Source: Lamellibrachia columna (taxonomy: Eukaryota > Annelida > Polychaeta > Sabellida > Siboglinidae). From it: a DNA stretch of 64,000 nt. Location of the stretch: positions 8,597,526-8,661,525 of the forward strand of contig OY759266.1 in assembly GCA_963662155.1 (NCBI GenBank). Reading direction: 5' to 3'. The notes under the pieces were generated by a model. The model was not told the DNA's origin. It worked only from the letters and a program-made list of their open reading frames with translations, and ran no database searches. The position numbers were made by a program, and so were the translations under genes. This document shows, one piece after another, positions 1 to 11,696 of this stretch (position 1 is the stretch's first letter; every line of letters begins with the position of its first letter).

Positions 1-52
1 GGAATAACTACAAAGGTGGGGCCAATTCACCACCGGTCACCGACATGTGACC

Positions 53-155
53 GCAATCTTGTTAAATCCTGTTAAATCTGGTTAAATATTGTAAAATCTT
101 GATAAATCTCAATAGATCTTTTGAAATCTTAATAAATGTTCAATCTTGTTAAACG
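53..155. repeat. Degenerate decamer tract resembling the LINE 3' tail
   Basis: Loose repeats of cttgttaaat and variants. The same decamer ends the CR1-type LINE at 46787, so this may be an expanded LINE tail; only similarity supports that. Confidence 0.4.
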
Positions 156-177
156 AGTTTACCTGTATCTTGTGTAG

Positions 178-357
178 ATCCGAGTGCGAGCAACAGACGG
201 TGGAGGTCGCACTGGGGAGGCTCTTGTCACTGTCACGGTCAACCGTAACCTCAAGAGTCCCAATTTCAACCCAACCCAATACACAAAGACAGTACAGGAC
301 AATGAGCCACTGTCATCCTCCATCATCCAGGTGAAAGCCAAGGATGACGACGTTCAG
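178..357 (+). CDS. Cadherin gene exon 1a
   Basis: 60 codons, acceptor tgtgtag, donor cag|gtaagt. Starts IRVRATDGGG, linker NRNLKSPNF (type A), ends KAKDDDVQ. First exon in the window; the protein start lies upstream. Confidence 0.9.
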
Positions 358-620
358 GTAAGTGTCATCGATGTCAGTGTGTCATTTGTCTCGGTTGACC
401 AGATAAAACTGTATTTTTACTTTTCAAAAAGAAATCTTTGCTAAGATAATAGCAGTACACCAGGGTATAAATTTGATGTTATCCAAAAGATATGATTAGT
501 TAAAACACAGAAACACTGCAATTTTAACAAGATGCGCAGTGAATGTTTGTGGTTTGTCAAGTAAAGTCCTGAAACCGCAATATGTCTAGAGTATGGATGC
601 CATGTGTGTTGGTTCCACAG

Positions 621-758
621 AGCCCCCACAAAGACGTGATCTACACCCTCACCGGTGATGCGACGGCTCTCGAATACTTCATGGTTGATGCAGTGTCTGG
701 CTACATCAGTCTCAAGAAGTCTCTAGCCCTTGACCCAGGCAAGAGGACTGAATACACG
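621..758 (+). CDS. Cadherin gene exon 1b
   Basis: 46 codons, acceptor ttccacag, donor acg|gtcagt. Starts SPHKDVIYTL, core LEYFMVDAVSG, ends RTEYT. Type A: no GDDxAP loop. Confidence 0.9.
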
Positions 759-778
759 GTCAGTCTTGCCACTACTCA

Positions 779-1036
779 GTCTCACCGTCACATATACACA
801 AAATCACTACACCACACAATCAGAACCTCACCACCACACAATCACGCCACCACACAATCTCACCACCACACAATCTTACCACCATCTTACCACCAAGCTT
901 TCCAACACACAATCTTAACATTATGCAATCTTAGCACCACACAATCTCACCATACAATCTTTCCAGCACACAATGAACATTACACAATCTTACCACCACA
1001 GAATTTTGCTACAACACAATCTTACCACCACACAAT
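779..1036. repeat. CA-rich degenerate minisatellite
   Basis: Irregular tandem copies of a caccacacaatct-type unit fill the first part of intron 1b. Confidence 0.75.
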
Positions 1037-1355
1037 CTAGTGGGGCACGGTATCGTGGTGGTTAGAATGTCAGGCTGTCAATCGAGAGAACCCTGGTTCA
1101 AATCATCTTGTTGCCATCTTGAAGCTTGGGCAGTTCACTGAGCTGTATAAATGAGTACCTGGCTACAGACATAGGTGGATATCTGAATGAATAGTCTTCA
1201 TGCAGTAATTAGCGTGTGGCTGAATGCTTCCTAGAGAAGTTGAGATGACGTTGGAATGAACAGGTCTGCCAGGGGGTGAAGTGTAAAGTGCTGTGAACAG
1301 TCACAAGGACTGGACACCGCACTATATAAGAATGTACCTTTACCTTTACAATCTC
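1037..1355 (+). mobile_element. tRNA-derived SINE (family 1, copy 1)
   Basis: Head with a Pol III box A-like stretch (gtggtggttagaatg) and box B-like ggttcaaatc, then a tRNA-unrelated body ending in a ttaccttta tail. The body (gagctgtataaa, ggatatctgaatgaatagtc, gcttccta/cagagaag) matches 18520-18815. Confidence 0.7.
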
Positions 1356-1575
1356 ACTGCTACATATTGATTCACACAAACAATTCACAGTGTAAAACTT
1401 GGCTATTTTATCTTAATCACGTAGTTCTACAAAGAAAACATCAAATGGCATAACACTAGGCTTCTGCCATTGCAGCTTCTGACATAATATTATAGCAGCA
1501 GGTGTCTGCATTAGCTGTCTATATTTCTGTTACTAATAAGAATTTACTTGTCAAGCAGCATCTAAATGTTTCCAG

Positions 1576-1770
1576 CTGACGATCTCTGCAAAGGACAAAG
1601 GTTTGCCGACACCACGTCTTGCCACCAACCGAGCAACGGTGAAGATCAAGGTGATTCGTAACAAGAATGCCCCAATCTTCTTCCATGAAACGTACAGTGC
1701 CTCTCTGGCCCAGAACAAGCCTGTGGGCACTGCGGTAAAGAAAGTGGAGGCAAAGGATGCGGACACTGCG
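1576..1770 (+). CDS. Cadherin gene exon 2a
   Basis: 65 codons, acceptor tttccag, donor gcg|gtgggt. Starts LTISAKDKGLP, linker IRNKNAPIF (type B), ends EAKDADTA. Confidence 0.9.
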
Positions 1771-1995
1771 GTGGGTGCAAACACAATTATGCATACAACA
1801 AAGTAATGTCAACATAGCTTAGCCATATGCAGCGCTAGACACATCGATTTCCTAAGACATTTTATCACTTTGGACAAATAATTTGTAACTATTAACTTTA
1901 TGTTGCCACGTTAAATTATTATAATTATAATTATATATGTCTGTGTGTGTGTGTGTGTGTGTAGATACATGTGTATATGTATCATATGTATCATG

Positions 1996-2760
1996 GGTTC
2001 AAGCAAGGGTGGACCTGTTTTAGTACATGTAGGGACAAATAACGTAGAGAGGGAGGGTACAACTGCCATAGTTAGGAAATACAGGAATTTGGTCAGAACA
2101 CTAAAGCAGACGTGGGTTGAGCAGGTAATGCTGTCAGAGATTCTACCAGTAATAGGAAGGAGGGGTCATAGATATCGAAATTGCCGGGGATGGCAATTAA
2201 AATGCTAGTTGAGAAGCTATGTAGGGAAGAGGAAGTGGGTTTTGTGGATTTGTAGGGAGGTTTTATTGGAAGAGCTGATATGTACATGAAGGATGGGCTT
2301 CATCTAAGTGGAAAGGGGGCAGCTGTATTTGTTGATGTACTCACAGCAGCAGTAGACAGTGGCATGGGTAGCATAACAAATATTTTTGGTAGTCAACATT
2401 ATTTAAACTAGAAGCGCAGGGGGTTACTTAGAGATGCCTCAAGCAGGACAAGAGGCCACTAGTACAGATAAACCAATAACAAAATGTACGAAAAACATGT
2501 CTGAAACAGGTTATAGATGTGTGTGTTTAAATGCCAGGAGAGGAGGTTGAGATGTTAAAGAATCTATTAAACTGCCAAATGATTGTGTTAATGCTAGTAG
2601 TGTGAATATGTTTAAAAATAGAATTGACAGATATTTGATAAGGGCGGGCTACACACAGATGAGAAAATTGTTGGACTCTCGATAAGCCAATGGCTTCCTT
2701 GTCCACTTGCCATCTGGAACTTGTTGTTTGGGATGGCAAGCTTGTTAAATCTTGTTAAAT
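1996..2760 (+). mobile_element. Internally deleted CR1-type LINE copy
   Basis: Starts in the ORF1 esterase region (VHVGTNNVEREG readable in frame until it degrades), crosses the ORF1 stop with tttaaactag, enters the start of ORF2, then jumps over nearly all of ORF2 to its last codons and the 3' tail, ending cttgttaaat twice. Same family as 42487-46787. Dead copy. Confidence 0.85.
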
Positions 2761-2929
2761 AACAATTCAATACTATTAAAACTACAATTTGATATCCTCT
2801 TAATCTCCTGGTTTGTATTGTTGGTGATACAACTATGGTAGCAACCTGAGCACAAAATGCCAAATAATAATGAAAGACGGTAATGCAGTGATGTTGTGTT
2901 TGTGTATGTGTTTGTGTATGTGGCTGCAG

Positions 2930-3061
2930 AGAGACTTCAAGACCATCACCTATAAAATCATTGGAGATGATACGGCCCCCACATACTTTGCAGTCAACCC
3001 AGAGTCGGGCCAAATAACGATAAAGGCAACGTTAGAAAGTGACATCGTGGAGTTATATAGG
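2930..3061 (+). CDS. Cadherin gene exon 2b
   Basis: 44 codons, acceptor ggctgcag, donor agg|gtaagt. Starts RDFKTITYKI, carries GDDTAPTYFAVNPESG, the type B signature. Confidence 0.92.
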
Positions 3062-3353
3062 GTAAGTGAAATTTGTGATATAATAAGTCAGTGATTCTTC
3101 AAAAAATAGCAACAGATTGAGATGTTGTTGACACTATTATTGAATGTTTATCTCATTTCATCCCAACTGACCTATAAAAAAACATTGATTTAAGAAAATT
3201 AAACAAGATTTTATTCGAAAGCAATAAGCTCCAGACATGGCAAATGAACAAGTAAGCCATTGAAAATCAAACAGTTGTTAATCTTTTTTTTATTCTGTCA
3301 GTTCAGTACCCTAGATGAGAGGATGATTTCTACATCAGAAACTTGTGTTGTAG

Positions 3354-3539
3354 ATCCGGGTCATCGCCCATGACAACGGCTACCCAGCCCGTAGCGCCAC
3401 AGCCATTGTCTATGTGACAGTGACTCGTAACTTTCACCCGCCTACCTGGAGTCAGGCCAACTATAATCACCGGGTGCTGGAAACACAACCACTCGGCGTC
3501 ACCTTTGTCACAGTGAAAGCCACTGATCAGGACAAGGCG
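3354..3539 (+). CDS. Cadherin gene exon 3a
   Basis: 62 codons, acceptor gttgtag, donor gcg|gtaagt. Starts IRVIAHDNGYP, linker TRNFHPPTW, then VLETQPLG and KATDQDKA. Confidence 0.92.
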
Positions 3540-3584
3540 GTAAGTGTGGCATTTACCCATTCTGTGAGATGTTAACAACATACC

Positions 3585-3760
3585 CTAACCCTAGCAAGAA
3601 TTACATCTTATATTATCAAAGACAATAGACTAACTCCAGTGATGTATCCAACAGCAGTGAAATCTCACACTATCCCTAGCAACAATGACATCTTATATTA
3701 TCAAAGACAATAGACTAATTCCAGTGATGCATCCAACAGCAGTTAAATATCACAGCAGTG
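3585..3760. repeat. Tandem duplication, about 84 bp, two copies
   Basis: The segment with catcttatattatcaaagac and ccagtgatg.atccaacagc occurs twice in a row in intron 3a. Confidence 0.75.
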
Positions 3761-3886
3761 AAATCTCACAACACCAGTGAAATCTTATGACAGAAACAAA
3801 AACTCCTAGTAGCGGTCACATATCACACACACAATGAGATCTAGTGACAAATGTTGATGCATGACATCTGTGATTTGTGTATTAAG

Positions 3887-4027
3887 GGCACTGCCAATAG
3901 TGACGTGTCTTATCTGGCAACTGGAGATCAACTTGCCGTTGAGTACTTCAATGTAGACAGCAGCACAGGCAATGTGTCTGTGAAGAAATCCCTGCTGGTG
4001 GACCAGAAGCATACAAAGACATACAAG
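3887..4027 (+). CDS. Cadherin gene exon 3b
   Basis: 47 codons, the longest b exon. Acceptor gtattaag has a poor pyrimidine tract; donor aag|gtgagc. Core VEYFNVDSSTG, ends KTYK. Confidence 0.88.
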
Positions 4028-4079
4028 GTGAGCTAAGCTAAAAGTGAAAATGAAACCAGTCAAATGACAACTGTATCAA

Positions 4080-4370
4080 ACTGAATGAAGCAACCTTTAT
4101 CTGAGTTATACCAACTGAGCAGGTCTGCATGACAGGATTACCCATTGAGTCAAACTGACTGAATTAAATTTAATGAAATAAACTTTGCCAAAGCGAAACT
4201 GAGACAAACTTTATCCAACTGTCAAATGGAGATAAACTTTGCCCATGTGATACTAAGTGAATCAAACTTTCCTGGAATCAAATTGAGACAAATCTTCCCC
4301 AAGTGAAACTGAGTGATTGAAACTTTCCTGTAGTCGAATTATGACAAACTGAAACTGAGTAGGCCATCGT
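4080..4370. repeat. Degenerate repeats in intron 3b
   Basis: Loose copies of a motif like actgagtgaatcaaactttcc recur across this stretch with poor unit conservation. Confidence 0.5.
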
Positions 4371-4424
4371 GACTGAGTGAAAGTCTTCCCTTTGTCTTAT
4401 CATGGATATGTCTACTCTTCCCAG

Positions 4425-4613
4425 CTGAGCATCGTTGCGCTGGATGCTGGCAATCCACAGCTCAGAAGTCAAGTCGCCAAGGTCACTGTGGAGGTTATTC
4501 GCAATGAGAACAGCCCGCAGTTTGAGAAGAAAACCTACCCATTTCCCATTGATCAGAATGTTGGTGCAGGCAAATCCATTACTGTGGTGAAAGCAAAAGA
4601 CCCAGATGCCAAG
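4425..4613 (+). CDS. Cadherin gene exon 4a
   Basis: 63 codons, acceptor cttcccag, donor aag|gtagag. Starts LSIVALDAGNP, linker IRNENSPQF (type B), ends KAKDPDAK. Confidence 0.92.
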
Positions 4614-4789
4614 GTAGAGTATGGGTGAATCAGAATTTCTTAAATTGATATAGAATATTGAAGAAAATCTTATTTTATAGAATGTAATTTGCATGAAGAT
4701 ATTACTGCGTGTTTATGATGAAAAACAGAAAATTAAATTAACGTTTAAGCCACTTGTTCATGCAGTTAGTTCATTTTGTCCTGGGTGTT

Positions 4790-4915
4790 TGATTGTGTGT
4801 GTGTGTGCATGCATGCATGCATGTGCACATGCGTGCATGTGTATAATACAGTAACTTTGTGTGTGTGTGCATGTGTGTCCATGCATGCATGTTTGTGTGT
4901 TTCTGTGTGCTTATA
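4790..4915. repeat. GT / ATGC microsatellite
   Basis: Simple gtgtgt and atgcatgc runs just upstream of exon 4b. Confidence 0.85.
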
Positions 4916-4933
4916 TGTCTATTGTGATTGCAG

Positions 4934-5065
4934 GATCGCTTTGGCATCATCCGCTATGAGATTATTGGTGACGACACAGCACCTAACTACTTCTCAATCA
5001 ACCCAGAGAGTGGAGAAGTGAAATTGAAGAAGAAAGTGGAGACAGACACACTTACGGGGTACCAG
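4934..5065 (+). CDS. Cadherin gene exon 4b
   Basis: 44 codons, acceptor gattgcag, donor cag|gtgagt. Carries IIGDDTAPNYFSINPESG, type B. Confidence 0.93.
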
Positions 5066-5495
5066 GTGAGTGTCAATTGACACATCCACAAATTACCTGT
5101 ATCTGTGTGACAACTTACCTGCTGAGTATGTCAAATATATTTGCACAATAATTAGTGAGCATCCACAGGTACATAACCATGCAAGGTCTGAGTAAAGGCA
5201 AATACTTACATTGTATCTGAAACTCTGTTTATGCAAAACTAAACTCTCTAAATTAGGTATTCCTTCACAGTGTTTATTTTACCATTATCAAATAATTACC
5301 TTGTCAAACTAACATCATGAAATTGTCCAATATTGTGGGAGTGTAGTGAAAACCAAGAACAGAGAAGGTGTAAATGTTTAGCAGAGGGCTATATCCCGCA
5401 GGTGAAAGGTGGCAGTTAGTGGAGGTTGACAAGTTAAGAGTCATGGTAAATTTACATGGAATGAAATGTCATGTGTCAACGTTTGTGTGTTTCAG

Positions 5496-5681
5496 GTGCG
5501 AGTGAGGGCGTTTGATAATGGCAGCCCTCCTAAGAGTGACATCGCAGTTGTAAAGGTGACAGTGAATCGCAATTTGCACTCGCCCAAGTTTGATGGCGGA
5601 GAGAAGAGATTAGATATCTTTTACACCCAAGTTCTGGGAGAGACGATCACCACTGTCCATGCCACTGACACTGACAAACAG
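5496..5681 (+). CDS. Cadherin gene exon 5a
   Basis: 62 codons, acceptor gtttcag, donor cag|gtatgt. Starts VRVRAFDNGSP, linker NRNLHSPKF (type A), ends HATDTDKQ. Confidence 0.92.
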
Positions 5682-6529
5682 GTATGTACACACAACACCT
5701 GTCACAGTGACACTTCACAGGTAAAAGTACAAAGTGGTGTGGAGGCACCTTGCACCAAAGACCCAAACAAAGACAGCACCCTACATGTGTGATAAAGAGA
5801 CAAAGTATGAACGTTTTTATTTTGAAATCATGTTATATATTGTATAAACTATATGTGTACTAACATCTTGATTGCCCAAATGTGGCAAAATGAACCACGT
5901 GCAGTTTAAAAAATACAATTTGACCATTGTCTGTTTGTGAATGTCAACCTTTCCGTTCTGTGCATTCATGAATATCTGTCAATAATTTCCAAATAATTTC
6001 CAAAGTTTTTCAGAATCAGGCATTCAGGGGATCATGTGATGATTAGATTCCATTCTGCATGCAGTGTAAACATGATATTCACCTAGAAGCATCTAGTCAT
6101 ATAGCTGAGTGGCTTGAGAGTCCAACAATGATGTCATGAGTGCTAATGGAACAAGAGTATGAACAGGAAATATTTGTTTGTCCCAAAGACAACAAAACAA
6201 AATATTCGATACAGCAACCATGCAATGTATTAATTTTAGGTCAACAGAAAAGCAAAGTGGTAACAATATATTGTACAGTTTGAAAATAAAAGTTAATGTC
6301 ACATAAGGGACGGGACACGCCTATTAAGACTAAATTTAATCACTGTCATATCTCCCCAGTAATATAAATGTGTCATTACTACAAAAGAAATTTGCATGTC
6401 CATCTATTACAAGATACGTACAATTGATTTTGCGTTGAAGGTACAATGGCACAGGATTCATGTTAGCAGATATGACGGAATATACATTGTTCAAGATATG
6501 TATACAGATTGATGAAGTCTTACTGTGTG

Positions 6530-6937
6530 CTGCATGTTGAGATGTCCTGTCTGTCCTCATGTTGAGATGTCCTGTCTGTCCTCTTGTTGAGATTTCCTGT
6601 CTGTCCTCTTGTTGAGATGTCCTGTCTGTCCTCATGTTGAGATGTCCTGTCTGTCCTCATGTTGAGATGTCCTGTCTGTCCTCATGTTGAGATGTCCTGT
6701 CTGTCCTCATGTTGAGATGTCCTGTCTGTCCTCTTGTTGAGATGTCCTGCCTGTCCTCATGTTGAGATGTCCTGTCTGTCCTCATGTTGAGATGTCCTGT
6801 CTGTCCTCATGTTGAGATGTCCTGTCTGTCCTCATGTTGAGATGTCCTGTCTGTCCTCATGTTGAGATGTCCTGCCTGTCCTCATGTTGAGATGTCCTGT
6901 CTGTCCTCATGTTGAAGATGTCCTCTCTGTCCTCATA
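6530..6937. repeat. 25-bp minisatellite, about 16 copies
   Basis: Unit gagatgtcctgtctgtcctc plus atgtt, regular at 25 bp, running almost to the acceptor of exon 5b. The rest of this intron (5682-6529) shows nothing I can name. Confidence 0.9.
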
Positions 6938-6959
6938 TTCCTATGTTCTGTTGCAACAG

Positions 6960-7091
6960 GCACCCAACAATGAGGTTCACTACTATCTTATCGAGGATAA
7001 CCTGGCCAAGCAGTACTTCATGGTCGATGAGGTTTCTGGTGCAATATCAGTGAAGAAAGACCTGGCAACTAACAGCAACCAACAGTACACT
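6960..7091 (+). CDS. Cadherin gene exon 5b
   Basis: 44 codons, acceptor tgcaacag directly after a 25-bp minisatellite, donor act|gtaagt. Starts APNNEVHYYL, core KQYFMVDEVSG. Type A. Confidence 0.92.
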
Positions 7092-7234
7092 GTAAGTCAT
7101 TGACAATTGTCACCTACATACAATTATTGCTTTGTCACTTTAGTGTGAATAGCCTTTGTTTTAGTATATGTTATAGTAAATGTTTTAGTATATGCTATAG
7201 TATATGTCATAGTATAAAGAGGTGGAGCTAGACA

Positions 7235-7330
7235 TGCCCCTTTTTACTGAATTTTGACTGGACCCAGTTGAAAATAATTTAATAGTTTGTGTGATGATTT
7301 CATAAGAACTAAATCAAAACATTTGCACAA
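7235..7330 (-). repeat. Dispersed repeat, family 2 fragment
   Basis: Shares tttgact/cggaccca and a tagtttgtgtgatgatttc-type core with 52090-52190, and in reverse complement with 27180-27230. Family unknown. Confidence 0.5.
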
Positions 7331-7490
7331 ACAAGCTAGCATATTGTAGTTGTTACTAGATTTGATTTTTCGTGAAATGATTCTAAACCATGATGAGCAA
7401 AAACATTGAATTGAGGAAGGATCATATATAGGTGTTGGGGATTTCATAATATATGTAGCAATAAGAGGTATAATGATTGTGTTGGTTTAG

Positions 7491-7682
7491 TTAACGATCA
7501 GGGCTGAAGATAAGGGCGCACAATCCAAGACAAGTTCACCGAACAAGCGGGTTATTGTGAAAGTGGATCGTAACCTGAAGTCACCAAAGTTCATGGAGTC
7601 AACTTATATGGCCAACGTGAAACGAAATATGGCCGTCAACTCACACGTCTTGGACGTCCATGCCATAGACAATGACAAAAAG
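7491..7682 (+). CDS. Cadherin gene exon 6a
   Basis: 64 codons, acceptor ggtttag, donor aag|gtaatt. Starts LTIRAEDKG, linker DRNLKSPKF, one of four linkers that keep the first Asp of DxNDN. Ends HAIDNDKK. Confidence 0.9.
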
Positions 7683-7706
7683 GTAATTGGACAATTGTTT
7701 ATGAAG

Positions 7707-7856
7707 CTGTCAGTGAACTGGTGCACCACGCTGTCAGTGAACTGGTGCACCACGCTGTCAGTGAACTGGTGCACCACGCTGTCAGTGAACTGGTGCACCA
7801 CGCTGTCAGTGAACTGGTGCACCACGCTGTCAGTGAACTGGTGCACCACGCTGTTA
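7707..7856. repeat. 24-bp tandem repeat, six copies
   Basis: Near-identical units of ctgtcagtgaactggtgcac plus cacg. Eight codons long, so it stays open past the exon 6a donor, but it follows a good GT donor and is intronic. Confidence 0.92.
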
Positions 7857-8076
7857 GACTGTTAACAACATGAATTATGTTTAAACATCCATCCGTATAT
7901 ATAATTTAATCAGTTTATTTTTGGACATAAACACACATGTAAATGTGCATTTATTCCATAGTACTTTTTAGTATTAAATATATAGAATAATATGTATGGA
8001 TATAAAATCATGATTTATATAAATTTACATAATATTATATGAAGCACCTATCCATGTTCTGTGCAAAGCAGAAATT

Positions 8077-8153
<77 letters not shown>

Positions 8154-8159
8154 ATATAT
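8077..8159. repeat. AT microsatellite
   Basis: About 80 bp of nearly pure (AT)n. Beyond it, 8340-8510 holds loose AT-rich repeats of an aagataaattaag type. Confidence 0.95.
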
Positions 8160-8600
8160 GTATACATGGGATATACGTATACAGTCAACCTGCTCATTTG
8201 ACTTGTACAAAGTGAAAGAACCTTTTGTTTGTGTTTGTTGCTAGGTATCAACAAGGGAAACCCATTTTTTTACACATTAATAATATAGAACATACTTAAT
8301 AATAATAAATTAGGCATTTATAACACTATCGTTTATCCAGGTAAAAACCTGCTCAAAAGTAAAATATATAAAATAAATCAAGATAAGTTGACATAAATTA
8401 AGATATTTTGAAACCAATTAACAATTAAAAAACTTAAGTCAATACAAATTGAGATAAATTAAGAAAAGTTAACACCAACTAAATAAGCTAAAATAAATTA
8501 ATATGTGCTAACCCCAGTTAATAAGGTAAATAAGTAAAAGATCCTTAATTGTCATTGAAACAACATTGTACCCCAGTCCAAGAATGGATATCTGTTTCAG

Positions 8601-8732
8601 GCACCATACAACACTGTCACGTACACGTTGATTGGAGACGACCAAGCCCCAAGCTTCTTTGCCATCAACAAATTGACCGGAAATATCACAGTGAAGCGAA
8701 GTCTCAGTGAGGACAGCGCAGAGGTCTACAAG
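8601..8732 (+). CDS. Cadherin gene exon 6b
   Basis: 44 codons, acceptor tgtttcag, donor aag|gtgaga. Carries LIGDDQAPSFFAINKLTG, type B, ends EVYK. Confidence 0.93.
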
Positions 8733-8864
8733 GTGAGATGCTGGGAGTCTAAGTGAGCGCACTCACTGGTGGAGTGAGCTTATTAGGTGCAAAGGCAATC
8801 TATTAAACTTTATCAAACTTAGTGCAGCCACAAATGGTGCACGTGTGTCAAGGATTGTCTGTAC

Positions 8865-9545
8865 GGAAGTCGTGGCTCTTTCTTGGTGAGTCATGGACTC
8901 TGTGAGTCATGTACTGTGTAAGTCGTGTGCTATGTGAGTCATTGACTTTCCCTGTGGAAGTCATGGCTCTTTCTGGGATTGTCCCTGCTGAAGTCATGGC
9001 TCTTTCTGGGTTAGTCATGTACTGTGTATGGACTGTCCCTGCCGAAGTCATGAACTCATTGTGAGTCATGGACTGTCTGAGTCATACTGTCTGAGTCATG
9101 GACTGTCTGAGTCATATTGTCTGAGTCATGGACTGTCTGAGTCATGGACTGTCTGAGTCATGCAGTGTCTGAGTCATGGACTGTTTGAGTCATGGACTGT
9201 CTGAGTCATGCACTGTCTGAGTCTTGGACTGTCTGAGTCTTGGACTGTCTGAGTCATGGACTGTCTGAGTCATACTGTCTGAGTCATGCACTGTCTGAGT
9301 CATACTGTCTGAGTCATGGACTGTCTGAGTCATACTGTCTGAGTTATAGACTGTCTGAGTCATGGACTGTCTGAGTCATGGACTGTCTGAGTCATGGACT
9401 GTCTGAGTCATGGACTGTCTGAGTCATGCACTGTCTGAGTCATGGACTGTCTGAGTCACGGACTGTCTGAGTCATGCACTGTCTGAGTCATGCACTGTCT
9501 GAGTCATACTGTCTGAGTCATGGACTGTCCCTGTCAGAGTCATTG
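8865..9545. repeat. 16-bp minisatellite (gagtcatggactgtct)
   Basis: More than 30 units with length variants occupy most of intron 6b. The unit resembles the intron end before exon 7a (gtcatggcctgtgtttgtag). Confidence 0.92.
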
Positions 9546-9699
9546 ACTATGTCAGTGGTAGACTGGTTGTGTCATGGTCTGTGTTTGAGTCATGGAATTT
9601 GTTGGTGTAAGTTATTGATTCTTTCTTATTAAGTCATCCAGTTGTGAATGAAGCTAGATGAACTTGTCCCAACTGATGTGTCATGGCCTGTGTTTGTAG

Positions 9700-9900
9700 C
9701 TGCGGGTGGAAGCGGCTGATGGTGACGTCCCACCAAGGACCACTGTGAAAATTGTGACAGTGTCAGTGGACCGTAACTTGGAATCACCTGTGTTCAAAAA
9801 GCCTGAAGGTTCAGCGCACACTGCATCTGTAGGCATCAGAGAAACAGAAAACTTTGAGAGAGTCATCTACAAAGTTGAAGCATCTGACGCTGACAGACGG
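9700..9900 (+). CDS. Cadherin gene exon 7a
   Basis: 67 codons, the longest a exon. Acceptor gtttgtag, donor cgg|gtaaga. Starts LRVEAADGDVPP, linker DRNLESPVF, with extra residues before ETENFERV; ends EASDADRR. Confidence 0.92.
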
Positions 9901-10250
9901 GTAAGACATAACAAGTTAATTATACTAATTGTCTATTCCATGGTTTGTGAAAGGTTATCAGATATCAGAAGTTATTTCAGGATTATTTTCATCAACTGGA
10001 TTTTGTTTCCAAATGTTTCTAAATCATGTCAATGTTTTCATCGTGCATCAAGCTTATGTTACCTTCACTGGCTGATGTATTCATTTGGGTAGTATTTTAA
10101 TATATTAGTGTATAATTTCTTATATGAACTAACATGTTACAGTAGTGATTTTGCTACATGTTCATTGTGTATGAACATTTGTTGTCTTTCCATTCAGTGA
10201 GAATCCTAAATGTTTGTGAACATTGAGAACTGTACTTTTGTCACGTGTAG

Positions 10251-10388
10251 GTTCCCTATAAGGCTGTGTCGTACATTCTGAGGGGGAGTCAGGATGCAGC
10301 CAAGTTCTTCGTGGTGGGAGAAGCGAGTGGGGAGGTGAAGCTGAAGACATCTCTACTGCAAGACAGCAAGGCTGCTGACTCTTACACT
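10251..10388 (+). CDS. Cadherin gene exon 7b
   Basis: 46 codons, acceptor acgtgtag, donor act|gtatgt. Starts VPYKAVSYIL, core AKFFVVGEASG. Type A; shares VPYK with exon 25b. Confidence 0.92.
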
Positions 10389-10502
10389 GTATGTAACTGT
10401 GGACACTGCACTCTCAACACATTTAGTCATACCTTGCTTGCATCATTTGCATTGATTACATTCATACAGACTATAATAAAAATAATAAAGTAGTTTGTGA
10501 CT

Positions 10503-11056
10503 ATGTATGTGTGTGTGTGCATGCATGCATGCATGCGCGCTTGCATGCATGCATGTTCCCTCATATCTCCTTCAGTTTCACATGTAATTTTGTATGCGTG
10601 CCTGGAAACCATGGGGATGGTTTCGTACATTAAGACAAACTCATAATTCCCCCGAGGGTGGGGATGCTATGATGGGACCTATGTGAACGTTTGACGTAGC
10701 TTATAACAATAGTATGTACAATTGTCCACATGCGTTCTTTCGTACAAAGTCTTCATGAAACTGGCTGTTGTATACAATTTTGTCAGTGCATTGCCCTAAC
10801 AAAATATGACTGGGCAGTGCAAGGAGTCATGAGCAGTGCAAGGAGTCATGAGCAGTGCAAGGAGTCATAAGTAATGCAAGGAGTCATAAGTAGTGCAAGG
10901 AGTCATAAGTAGTGCAAGGAGTCATGAGTAGTGCAAGGAGTCATGAGCAGTGCAAGGAGTCATGAGCAGTGCAAGGAGTCATGAGCAGTGCAAGGAGTCA
11001 CAGGCTCTTGCAGCGGCTGTCTTTTGTCCCGTGCAACGCCGGGCAACTCAGCTAGT
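10503..11056 (+). mobile_element. Non-autonomous Helitron-like element, copy 1
   Basis: Begins with short alternating repeats and gttccctcatatctcc, ends with hairpin cccg/cggg (11028-11043) then caactcag and CTAGT at 11052-11056, as at Helitron 3' ends. An internal 19-bp tandem repeat fills 10810-11000. Related in sequence and layout to 28301-28710. No helicase coding sequence. Confidence 0.55.
10806..11000. repeat. 19-bp tandem repeat inside the Helitron-like element
   Basis: About ten copies of agtgcaaggagtcatgagc. The related element at 28301-28710 has a single similar site (agtgcaaggaatcac), so the array expanded after divergence. Confidence 0.88.
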
Positions 11057-11504
11057 TTATAATAATAATAATACATAATTTGTCTCCACTATAAATCTGG
11101 CATCTTTGATCATTCAAAACAAATTGCAATACTAAGACATCTATGCATGAATTCTACTAAATGAATGTTAAGATGTTTGAAGAATTAAAATAATATTGAA
11201 TAATCAGGCCCTAGAACCACTGCCTGCTAGTCGGCCAATAAGCCCCTCATTACACATGCAAATAAGTTACGCTATCGTGACAATGGTCATTTTCATATTG
11301 TTATGCTATACATTACTTCTATATAATGGCAATTATGTTTTACAAATGTCTTCAGTGAGAGCCAATCATTACATGTAGCCAGCAGTTGAACCTGGCATTT
11401 TGCAAGGCCTAACAAAAATGACAGTATGCCAACAGGACTTACTTGTGTAGAACTGCGGGTTGTTTGCCACTCGATTCTAATGCAGTATTGTTGTGTTTAT
11501 TCAG

Positions 11505-11696
11505 CTGCGAATTGAGGCAGTGGATGGGGGCGACCCACCCCGACGGAGCACGAAGATGGCAACACTCCTGGTGAATGTCACGCGTAACAAGCACACTCCT
11601 CGCTTCACCAACGAGTCATACAGTGCAATTGTCAAACAGAACACGGGCGCTGGAAACAGGGTTATTCAAGTTCAAGCCCTGGACATCGACAAGAAG
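11505..11696 (+). CDS. Cadherin gene exon 8a
   Basis: 64 codons, acceptor tattcag, donor aag|gtgacc. Starts LRIEAVDGGDPP, linker TRNKHTPRF (type B), ends QALDIDKK. Confidence 0.92.

Noticed and set aside
1050..1115. Possible tRNA gene
   Set aside because: Box-like motifs without a full cloverleaf, attached to a repeated body found again at 18.5 kb; a SINE head.
1945..2208. Separate gene with VHVGTNNVEREG
   Set aside because: Fragment of the LINE ORF1 esterase, matching 43396 onward.
7557..7865. Exon 6a extended through the 24-bp repeat
   Set aside because: A good GT donor at 7683 fits the 64-codon pattern and the repeat has no cadherin character.
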